From NCBI GenBank assembly GCA_025922795.1, contig JAICHC010000113.1, forward strand, positions 1-7,726: a stretch of 7,726 nt of DNA. Reading direction: 5' to 3'. This document shows positions 1-5,230 of this stretch, one piece after another (positions within the stretch are counted from its first letter, which is position 1; every line of letters starts with the position of its first letter). Both the position numbers and the translations under genes were made by a program. The stretch comes from Candidatus Binatia bacterium (GTDB taxonomy: Bacteria; Desulfobacterota_B; Binatia; UBA9968). The notes beneath the pieces were generated by a model that made no database searches, was not told the origin of the DNA, and was given only the letters and a program-made list of their open reading frames with translations.

Positions 1-62
1 GGACAGCGGTTGATGTTGTGAAGATTTTTCATGCTTACTTTGCACCTACCCAATTAGTGCGG

Positions 63-596
63 CTATTTCGGCCTGGGAAACCGCCGGTAGAGCCTCACGA
101 TCCACCAGATCAGCGCCACGGCGAAGCCGATCAGGATCGAGCTAAAGATCCGCACCGGCAAGCTCGGCGGCCGCGTGTGGTTGGCCAGCAGAATCGTGTA
201 ATGCATGCCGAGCATCATCATCACGATCAGATAACCGAGCCGATTGCCGTGAGCGGAAAGATAACGCAGCGACTCGTCGCGGCGCTTCGGCGCGAGCCAA
301 TAATCACGGTTGGGCACGTTCGTCCACTGCGGAAACTTAGCCGGCAATGTGCCCACCACAAAACTGATGAACCCCGTCATGCCGATCGTAAAAGACAGCA
401 TGAATATTAAATAGCCGTTGCGACTCATCCAGCCGTCGGCCTGATTACCCGTGCCGAAATGGACCGCCACTGGGTCGGGAAGATACTGCCCTGTGTAGAC
501 GATGAACGCCCCTGCAAAAGCGATCAGACAAATCAGCACGGCCGACCGGCCTGCAACGCTGTTTCCCTCGGGCAGAGTCTTCGACACCGCGCTCAT
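63..596 (-). CDS. DUF1648/SdpI-like four-helix membrane protein
   Basis: This is a 177-residue integral membrane protein. Hydrophobic segments lie at about residues 18-36, 61-82, 119-138 and 148-169. Between the first two is a stretch typical of DUF1648 (YLPDPVAVHFGTGNQADGW, residues 38-56; family pattern: P-x-x-hydrophobic, HF, G-x-x-D-GW). The loop after the second helix carries NVPNRDYWLAPKRRDESL (93-110), also familiar from DUF1648 proteins. The ATG at 596-594 is chosen because it overlaps the TGA of the upstream zinc-ribbon gene as ATGA, the mark of translational coupling; the same frame stays open to 770, but that part lies inside the upstream gene. It is the last gene of a unit with the TIR-PDZ and zinc-ribbon genes. 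Relatives of SdpI include immunity proteins against a peptide toxin, but many DUF1648 proteins have no known role, so function here is unassigned. Confidence 0.85.
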   Translation of the reverse strand: MSAVSKTLPEGNSVAGRSAVLICLIAFAGAFIVYTGQYLPDPVAVHFGTGNQADGWMSRNGYLIFMLSFTIGMTGFISFVVGTLPAKFPQWTNVPNRDYWLAPKRRDESLRYLSAHGNRLGYLIVMMMLGMHYTILLANHTRPPSLPVRIFSSILIGFAVALIWWIVRLYRRFPRPK

Positions 597-985
597 CGGT
601 TTCGCTTCTGCAGGATTCCTTCCAGATGGGCTCGCCTGGCTTCTTGGCGCCGCTCCCGCTTCTTGCGCCGACACGCCCGGCATCGGATGGCGCTGGAATA
701 CATGAAACCTTTGGCCACCTCGTACCACCACTTTTGCTGGCTTCCCGTCCAAACTTCCTCTTTGCCGCAATCGACGCAGCGAAACGGCATATCGACGTAA
801 AATCCACGGGTGACGAAATCGGCAACGCCGTAGCTGTTGTTCGGCGCCAACAGCGCTTCGTTGACCGGGATTAGCCGATCGGGCGAGCGCCTCGGCTGCG
901 ATCTGTTCGCCAACGAATCACGCTCCTTCATATGCTGCCGGCGTTTACGTTTGATTTCTGCGCGCCGCTGCTTGCCGCTTTTCAT
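593..985 (-). CDS. Zinc-ribbon domain protein
   Basis: This is a 130-residue, strongly basic protein. The N-terminal 20 residues are rich in Lys and Arg (MKSGKQRRAEIKRKRRQHMK). The C-terminal half holds four cysteines in two CxxC knuckles, C70/C73 (CVDC) and C102/C105 (CRAC). Between them is an aromatic stretch (QQKWWYEVAKGF, 84-95), as in the probable zinc-ribbon family often called zf-trcl. A basic, probably helical tail follows (107-130). Zn binding is expected from the family; a nucleic-acid role is only suggested by the charge. The gene begins 28 bases after the TIR-PDZ gene and ends inside the ATGA overlap with the DUF1648 gene, so the three are probably co-transcribed. I see no clear Shine-Dalgarno before the ATG. 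A second in-frame ATG at 931-929 is an alternative start. Confidence 0.85.
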   Translation of the reverse strand: MKSGKQRRAEIKRKRRQHMKERDSLANRSQPRRSPDRLIPVNEALLAPNNSYGVADFVTRGFYVDMPFRCVDCGKEEVWTGSQQKWWYEVAKGFMYSSAIRCRACRRKKRERRQEARRAHLEGILQKRNR

Positions 986-1013
986 CGCCGGGTAGAATTT
1001 GTAAACGGTAAAG

Positions 1014-2030
1014 TTATTGGGTTTTGCAGTTCCGGCACTCGATCGAAACCGTTTTGGTATCGGTGCCGCGCCGGTAGGAGTATGTGGTTTTGCCCGGACC
1101 GATCTTGAAAATAGCTTGGCGCAAATCGTCCTCACTGGCGATCTGCTTGCCGGCGATCGCGAGCACGACGTCGCCGACGTGCAGGCCCGCCTGTGCCACC
1201 GGCCGTCCGCTTTCAACCTCCATAACCACAGCACCGGGAGGTAACGCGCCCAGAGTGGAAGTACTTTGCTCTTGAGTGATGTACGCTAACCGGACGCCGA
1301 GATCGGGCACGTGAAACCCTCTTGCCAGCGATGTGGCCGGCATGGCACCGCCGAATACCCCGGATAAGTCTCTGATGCTTTTCTCGAAATCGGAAATGCT
1401 CCGCTCGGCAGGTATTGTCGGAGCGGGCGAAATAGGCTCGGGCGATGGCTCTGCCCGGTTATCGGGTTCAGGTTGACGCGTCTTCAGGACATAGCCGACG
1501 GCGAGTACGGCGACAAACGCCGTGGCTAGTCCACCTTGAACCAAGCGAGACTTAAACAACTTCGCGACAGATTCTCTGGTTGTTCGGTTCGGCGCCAGGG
1601 TCACCTTGGCAAACGACGAGGGCGTCCGCACTGAAGTCGCCTGTCCAAGCAATTCCGTGACGCGCTCCACGAGCTTGTCGAATTCCTGATTGGCGGCGTT
1701 CGGCTGCCAATCGATCAGATTCGCGCCGTTCAACAAGCGAAACGCCAGCGGTGCGTGGACCGGCTCGATAAAAACCGGCACGAGAATCTCACGCCGCTTG
1801 CCCTCGGAGGCTTCGTTACGGACCCACTCCGACGCGACGGAAATGGCCGACCAGAGCACGATGACACATTTGGCTTTGGCAAGAGCCTCCTCGATCACGG
1901 TGTCGAAGGATTTGCCGAGCGGAATTTTCCTGTCCCACCATACCGACCAGCCGCGCGCATCAAATGCTTCTGCGAGCGCTTGCGCCCGCTCGCGGTCCTC
2001 CGAAGCATAACTGATAAAAATATCGGACAT
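1014..2030 (-). CDS. Membrane-anchored TIR-PDZ protein
   Basis: This is a 338-residue protein. Residues 1-130 form a TIR domain of the bacterial TIR_2 type. It opens with [14 protein letters not shown] (3-16), has a DRKIPLG loop (33-39), and carries SEWVRNEA (67-74), in which E73 sits where TIR NADases have their catalytic glutamate. A basic stretch (K157, K160, R162) precedes one hydrophobic helix at about 166-182, then a Pro/Glu-rich linker (187-210). Residues 243-333 are a PDZ domain with the HtrA-like pattern [18 protein letters not shown] and [12 protein letters not shown], but no protease domain. The chain ends with a CxxC (C332, C335). The positive-inside rule places TIR in the cytoplasm and PDZ outside. 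It is first in a unit with the zinc-ribbon and DUF1648 genes. NAD cleavage or nucleotide signalling is inferred from the family. The start lacks an obvious ribosome binding site, but the TIR fold begins directly at it. Confidence 0.93.
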   Translation of the reverse strand: MSDIFISYASEDRERAQALAEAFDARGWSVWWDRKIPLGKSFDTVIEEALAKAKCVIVLWSAISVASEWVRNEASEGKRREILVPVFIEPVHAPLAFRLLNGANLIDWQPNAANQEFDKLVERVTELLGQATSVRTPSSFAKVTLAPNRTTRESVAKLFKSRLVQGGLATAFVAVLAVGYVLKTRQPEPDNRAEPSPEPISPAPTIPAERSISDFEKSIRDLSGVFGGAMPATSLARGFHVPDLGVRLAYITQEQSTSTLGALPPGAVVMEVESGRPVAQAGLHVGDVVLAIAGKQIASEDDLRQAIFKIGPGKTTYSYRRGTDTKTVSIECRNCKTQ

Positions 2031-2104
2031 GTCACGAAATCGGCAGTGCTGACGCGGTCATTTTATTACAACGAGTAGGACAGTGGCCAGGAAAAACACT
2101 GGAA

Positions 2105-2266
2105 TCACTTATGGGCCGGCGATTTGTCGCAGCCACAGCTAGCGATCAGCACGGCATTGGGAGGGATCAAGCGAGCTCGTTGGACGGTGTCCATCGGACC
2201 GCGATGGGCGCGCTTGATCGAGATCGCTTCTAAACGCCCGGCACTTTGTTGGCTCTTTTCGTTCAT
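2105..2266 (-). pseudogene. Truncated MOSC-domain gene (5' remnant, 53 codons)
   Basis: A short open frame of 53 codons, from ATG at 2266-2264 to TGA at 2107-2105, reads GRLEAISIKRAHRGPMD at residues 10-26. I recognise this as the start of MOSC-domain proteins (molybdenum cofactor sulfurase C-terminal domain family, usually about 150 residues or more). Family likeness runs to about residue 35 (RARLIP) and is then lost; the tail (VLIASCGCDKSPAHK) does not fit, and the glycine-rich and later MOSC motifs are absent. Only about 75 bases separate the stop from the TIR-PDZ gene, so a frameshift alone cannot hide the rest. This is best read as a gene cut off by deletion or insertion. It lies 63 bases after the cupin gene on the same strand. 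A functional small protein is possible but unlikely. Confidence 0.72.
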
Positions 2267-2329
2267 GGCTTGAGTATTAGACGCAAATCATTGATAGCCT
2301 TCTCTAACCGGCGTCCTCTTCACAAACTC

Positions 2330-2787
2330 TCACGGCTTGGGATGAACCGGATCGATCCAGAATATCGCTTCCGGGTTTTCGGCGGCCGGTATGTCCAGAT
2401 TGGCGACAATGGGTTCTTGGTCGCTGCGTACCACCACGCACGTGAGCGGCTCGGTCGGATTGGCGTTGATTCCTGATGGGGAACGAATGGCGGAACAAAA
2501 ATAAAATCTCCCGGGCCAGCCTCGGCGATAAACTCCAGTTCCTCGCCCCAGCGCATGCGCGCCTTGCCGCTGGTCACATAAATGATGCTTTCCAATTGCC
2601 CATGATGATGGGGCGCCGTTTTGGCGCCCGGATGAATGTGAACCGTGCCCGCCCAAAGTTTGTTCGCTCCAGCCATCGCTCGATTGATTGCCGCCGCCCG
2701 CGTCATGCCGGGTGTTTGCGGCGTATTGAGGTCGAGTTGTCGGCTCGAAACAATTTTGACTCCGTGATTTCGCCAATCTCTGACCAT
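2330..2787 (-). pseudogene. Cupin-domain protein, single-base frameshift
   Basis: This is a single-domain cupin. The first frame gives MVRDWRNHGVKIV onward through cupin motif 1 (G54, H60, H62, E66, G74) and into motif 2 (G93, then H104 in FVPHQE). After E106 (codon at about 2472) the reading frame is wrong. The -strand reads CAGGAATCAAC where one more A would give CAG GAA ATC AAC. Restoring that base lets the protein continue INANPTEPLTCVVVRS and on to WIDPVHPKP, ending at the TGA at 2332-2330 with 152 residues. The restored I107-N108 completes the H-x3-N of motif 2, which is strong support for the repair. Without it, translation runs in the wrong frame to 2320. The ATG is preceded by GGGGA as a weak ribosome binding site. 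It follows the enolase-superfamily gene by 30 bases, so the two are probably one operon. Metal binding is expected; the substrate is unknown. Confidence 0.85.
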
Positions 2788-2817
2788 AAAGATTCCCCGC
2801 GCTACGATCGGTTGGAT

Positions 2818-3924
2818 TTAACTCACCACGTAACGATCGATATCCTTGCTGAATTCGAGACCCAGCCCCGGTTTCGTCGGCACGACGAGTTCACCGTTCA
2901 CCGGCACGGGGACCTCTTCGAACAACTTGAAGGACCATGGCATGTACTCGACGGTAAGGCCGTTGGGAACCGCCGACACCAGATGCACATGAATCTCCGG
3001 TAACAAATGACTCACCACGGGAAGATTGAATGCCTCCGCCATGGCAGCGACTTTCATCCAATTGCTAATGCCGCCGACGCGAATCAAATCGATCATGACG
3101 ATGTCCACCGAATGGGCTTCGATCATGTGACGAAACGGCGTGACGCCGTACAAACATTCGCCGCCCGCCACCGGCGTGATCAGCGCATCGGCAACCCGCG
3201 CAAGGCCGCTGTAGTCGTCATGAACGGTAACGTCTTCCAGCCAATAGAAGTGGAGGTCCTCGACGCGTTTGCCGATATCGATCGCCTGGTGCACGGACCA
3301 GCGCTGGTTGATATCGCACATCAGATCAATGTCCGGTCCGACGGCTTCACGGATACGCCGTGCGTGCTCGAGCTCGCGCTCCGGCGTCGTCTCCCCCGGC
3401 AGCGCCAGCTGGGTTTTCATCTGTTTGAAGCCCTTTTCAACCAGGGTCCGCGCTGCCTTGACGAGATGATCCAGCGGGTAAGCGCGCACCAGCGCGCCGC
3501 TGGCGTACGCCGTCACACGCTCGCGCGAACCCCCGAGCATGGCGCCGAGCGACTGGCCGAGATACTTGCCCTTGATGTCCCAAAGCGCCATGTCGATACC
3601 GGCGATCGCCAAAGTTAAGATTCCGCCCGGGCCACAGCTGGCTGCCGTGGTTCGGAGCTTTTGCACGAGCGCATCGACGCGCAGCGGGTCGTCGCCGAGG
3701 ATGAGCTCGCCGAGTTGATCGATCGCATGCTTTAACGCCCCGCTGAGCGGACCGCCGAAGAAGCTCACACCGATGCCTTGAATACCGGCTTCGGTGTCGA
3801 CTCGGATAATGACGAACTGATTGTGCGAACGAAAATACGGCGGCCCACCCGCCAAGGGCTCCTCGACCGGCACACGCACCAACTGGGATCGAATAGTCTT
3901 GATTTTCATGGTCATCCGGGGCAT
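2818..3924 (-). CDS. Enolase-superfamily enzyme, mandelate racemase group
   Basis: With the ATG at 3924-3922 the product has 368 residues, typical of the family. The N-terminal capping domain starts KIKTIRSQLVRVPVE. The barrel carries MKTQ (residues 169-172) at the base strand. Metal ligands are D204 with N206 (CDINQRW), E230 (YWLEDV) and E256 (GGECLYG). D279 (VMIDLIRVGG) and H306 (SHLLPEIHVHL) match the Asp-His dyad of mandelate racemase. The second lysine of the usual KxK motif is replaced by Gln172. Such enzymes abstract the proton alpha to a carboxylate with Mg2+ help, mostly as acid-sugar dehydratases or racemases; the substrate cannot be read here. A GGAGGAG lies 15 bases before this ATG, and the ATGs at 3915 and 3909 are alternatives, the last giving the family-like start MKIKTIRS. 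The open frame extends to 4038, but that part is unlike the family. Confidence 0.93.
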   Translation of the reverse strand: MPRMTMKIKTIRSQLVRVPVEEPLAGGPPYFRSHNQFVIIRVDTEAGIQGIGVSFFGGPLSGALKHAIDQLGELILGDDPLRVDALVQKLRTTAASCGPGGILTLAIAGIDMALWDIKGKYLGQSLGAMLGGSRERVTAYASGALVRAYPLDHLVKAARTLVEKGFKQMKTQLALPGETTPERELEHARRIREAVGPDIDLMCDINQRWSVHQAIDIGKRVEDLHFYWLEDVTVHDDYSGLARVADALITPVAGGECLYGVTPFRHMIEAHSVDIVMIDLIRVGGISNWMKVAAMAEAFNLPVVSHLLPEIHVHLVSAVPNGLTVEYMPWSFKLFEEVPVPVNGELVVPTKPGLGLEFSKDIDRYVVS

Positions 3925-3939
3925 CGAGGCGTTCGATTT

Positions 3940-3946
3940 CTCCTCC
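3940..3946 (-). promoter_or_regulatory. Candidate ribosome binding site for the enolase-superfamily gene
   Basis: The minus strand reads GGAGGAG here, a near-perfect Shine-Dalgarno. It is 15 bases from the ATG at 3924, rather long, and about 30 bases from the ATG at 3909. It favours the first start over the second, but weakly. Confidence 0.4.
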
Positions 3947-4094
3947 GTGCCTAAGCTTGATCTTAACGCGCGACGGCTGGCACTAACGGCCGGACGCAAA
4001 TTCGCCCGGCACATCTCAAGCAGAGCGGCCAGGCGCAACGATAGATTAATTTACGGCCAAATTCCATGTGCAGGGTATTCGAACTTTTTGTGCT

Positions 4095-4124
4095 TTGACC
4101 CTCAACGGGTCGTGAGAATATTGC
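4095..4124 (+). promoter_or_regulatory. Candidate promoter with inverted repeat, upstream of the SpoIIM-type gene
   Basis: A TTGACC at 4095-4100 resembles a -35 box. TATTGC at 4119-4124 (18-base spacing) or AATATT at 4117-4122 (16-base spacing) could be the -10. A perfect inverted repeat, GACCC TCAAC GGGTC (4097-4111), overlaps the -35 and part of the spacer, as an operator would. It lies 42-58 bases before the plus-strand ATG at 4153, in the 228-base divergent gap between the enolase-superfamily and SpoIIM-type genes. Evidence is motif likeness only. Confidence 0.28.
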
Positions 4125-4152
4125 TAAGATCACATCGGACACTTCGAATTTT

Positions 4153-4752
4153 ATGTTCCTCATGCGACGCGAAGAACGGCGCGCTTACTTGCGCCGGCTG
4201 CGGCCTTATCTGATCGCAAGTCTGATGCTGTTCGCGTTGGGCATCATCGCCGGTTTGGTGGCTGTCTATCGAATTCCTTCGATCGCCGATCATTTCCAAG
4301 ATACGCTTGCCAAATTCGTGAGGATATTTGCCGGCATGCCGCCGCTCAAGCTTGCCGGCGCAATCTTCCTGAACAACGCGTTTAAGACTCTCTGCGCGAT
4401 CATATTAGGATTGTTTCTCGGCATCGTCCCGATGATTTTTTTGTTGGCGAATGGCGTCGCTCTCGGCGTTGCCCTGTCGATCTCGACTCAAGCACGCGGG
4501 CTCTGGCTGTCGGTGATGGCTATTTTGCCACACGGAATATTCGAACTGCCTGCCGTGTTTCTGGGTACGAGTATCGGGTTGCTGATCGGCGCTCAGACGG
4601 CGCAACGCCTCGCCGGTCGCGCTGAAACCTCGATCGGTGCCGAGGTGCTTCAGGGAGTCAAGTATTTCTGCTCGGTGATCGTGCCTTTGCTACTGCTTGC
4701 CGCGTTCGTCGAAGCTTTTCTTACGGCCGCTCTGGTTTCGCCGCGGAATTAA
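4153..4752 (+). CDS. SpoIIM/DUF95-family integral membrane protein
   Basis: This is a 199-residue membrane protein and the only plus-strand gene in the window. A basic N-terminus (RREERRAYLRRLR, residues 5-17) precedes a first helix at about 18-38. The stage II sporulation protein M signature follows: IFLNNAFKTL (71-80), then long hydrophobic stretches at about 81-110 and 118-148 with ILPHGIFELPAVFLG (124-138), and a last helix at about 172-194 with the FVEAFLT ending. The family is widespread in bacteria and archaea that do not sporulate, and its biochemical role there is unknown, so the name should not be taken as evidence of sporulation. A second ATG at 4162 (MRREERRAY) is an alternative start. 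Neither has a clear ribosome binding site. It is transcribed divergently from the enolase-superfamily gene and converges on the HIT gene with a 44-base gap in which I see no clear terminator. Confidence 0.9.
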   Translation: MFLMRREERRAYLRRLRPYLIASLMLFALGIIAGLVAVYRIPSIADHFQDTLAKFVRIFAGMPPLKLAGAIFLNNAFKTLCAIILGLFLGIVPMIFLLANGVALGVALSISTQARGLWLSVMAILPHGIFELPAVFLGTSIGLLIGAQTAQRLAGRAETSIGAEVLQGVKYFCSVIVPLLLLAAFVEAFLTAALVSPRN

Positions 4753-4796
4753 GCCGCTGCAGCGACCGCACCGAATTGCTATTGCCGCGTTTGTTG

Positions 4797-5221
4797 TTAT
4801 CGCATGGCAACCTTAAATGTCGGATAGCGACCGAGCAGGCCCGTAAAACGACGCAGCTCTGGAGTCGAGTATTTCTGCATCTGATGCAGATTGCCCCACA
4901 CCGGCGCGGGCCAGCAGGGATCGTCGGCTCTCCGACCGACGACGTGCAGGTGGAGCTGGGGCACCACATTGCCGATACGGGCAAAGTTTATCTTAGGATA
5001 CCCGAGCGTTCCTTTGATGAAGTCGGACACAAATGCCGCCTCGTTCACGGCGCTATTACGCAGGTCCTCCGGTAAGTCGAGAAGATCCGCAGCGTCAGTT
5101 TCCGGTACCAAGATAAACCACGGAAGAACCGCGTTCTTATGCAGCAAAAGATGACAGAGTTGGAATCTGCCCAGGGTGTGGGGTCGATGCGTAAGCGATC
5201 ATGGATTTCGAATCGAGCCAT
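4797..5221 (-). pseudogene. HIT-family hydrolase gene, N-terminal single-base frameshift
   Basis: The main frame (from about 5183 down to TAA at 4797) encodes LGRFQLCHLL, PWFILVP, then GNVVPQLHLHVVGRR and WPAPVWG. These are the marks of the HIT family, in the subgroup where the first His of the triad region is Gln (Q-L-H-L-H). That frame has no ATG, only a TTG at 5147, which would cut off LGRFQLCHLL. In a different frame an ATG at 5221-5219 starts MARFEIHDRLRID, the usual HIT N-terminus. Inserting one base in the C-run of the minus strand (5180-5183) joins the two as DxHTLGRF and gives 141 residues, the normal size for the family. HIT proteins hydrolyse or transfer nucleotide-phosphate bonds, such as dinucleoside polyphosphates or AMP adducts. 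The ATG is 9 bases after the TIR-FGE stop, so co-transcription is likely. Sequencing error and real decay cannot be told apart here. Confidence 0.85.
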
Positions 5222-5230
5222 TATGCTAAA

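Noticed and set aside
1..62. Gene or terminator left of the DUF1648 gene
   Set aside because: Only 62 bases are visible, with no stem-loop followed by a T-run and no recognisable coding sequence.
2165..2219. Inverted repeat GATCAAGCG / CGCTTGATC with inner hairpins (CCATCG / CGATGG at 2191-2207)
   Set aside because: It lies wholly inside the MOSC-like coding stretch, whose codons explain the sequence, and no T-run follows. A terminator or att site is not supported.
2476..3003. Plus-strand open frame of 175 codons across the cupin and enolase-superfamily genes
   Set aside because: It is antisense to two clearly recognisable minus-strand genes, shows no family motif and bridges their junction, so it is a shadow frame.
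3007..3618. Plus-strand open frame of 203 codons inside the enolase-superfamily gene
   Set aside because: It is the antisense shadow of a gene with intact catalytic motifs; the His/Arg/Asp-rich composition is typical of such shadows.
4153..4752. Evidence that the host forms spores, from the SpoIIM-type gene
   Set aside because: This family is common in organisms that do not sporulate, and no other sporulation gene is present.
4753..4796. Palindrome CGCTGCAGCG (4755-4764) in the convergent gap as a bidirectional terminator
   Set aside because: It has no loop and no T-run on either side, so it does not form a convincing intrinsic terminator.
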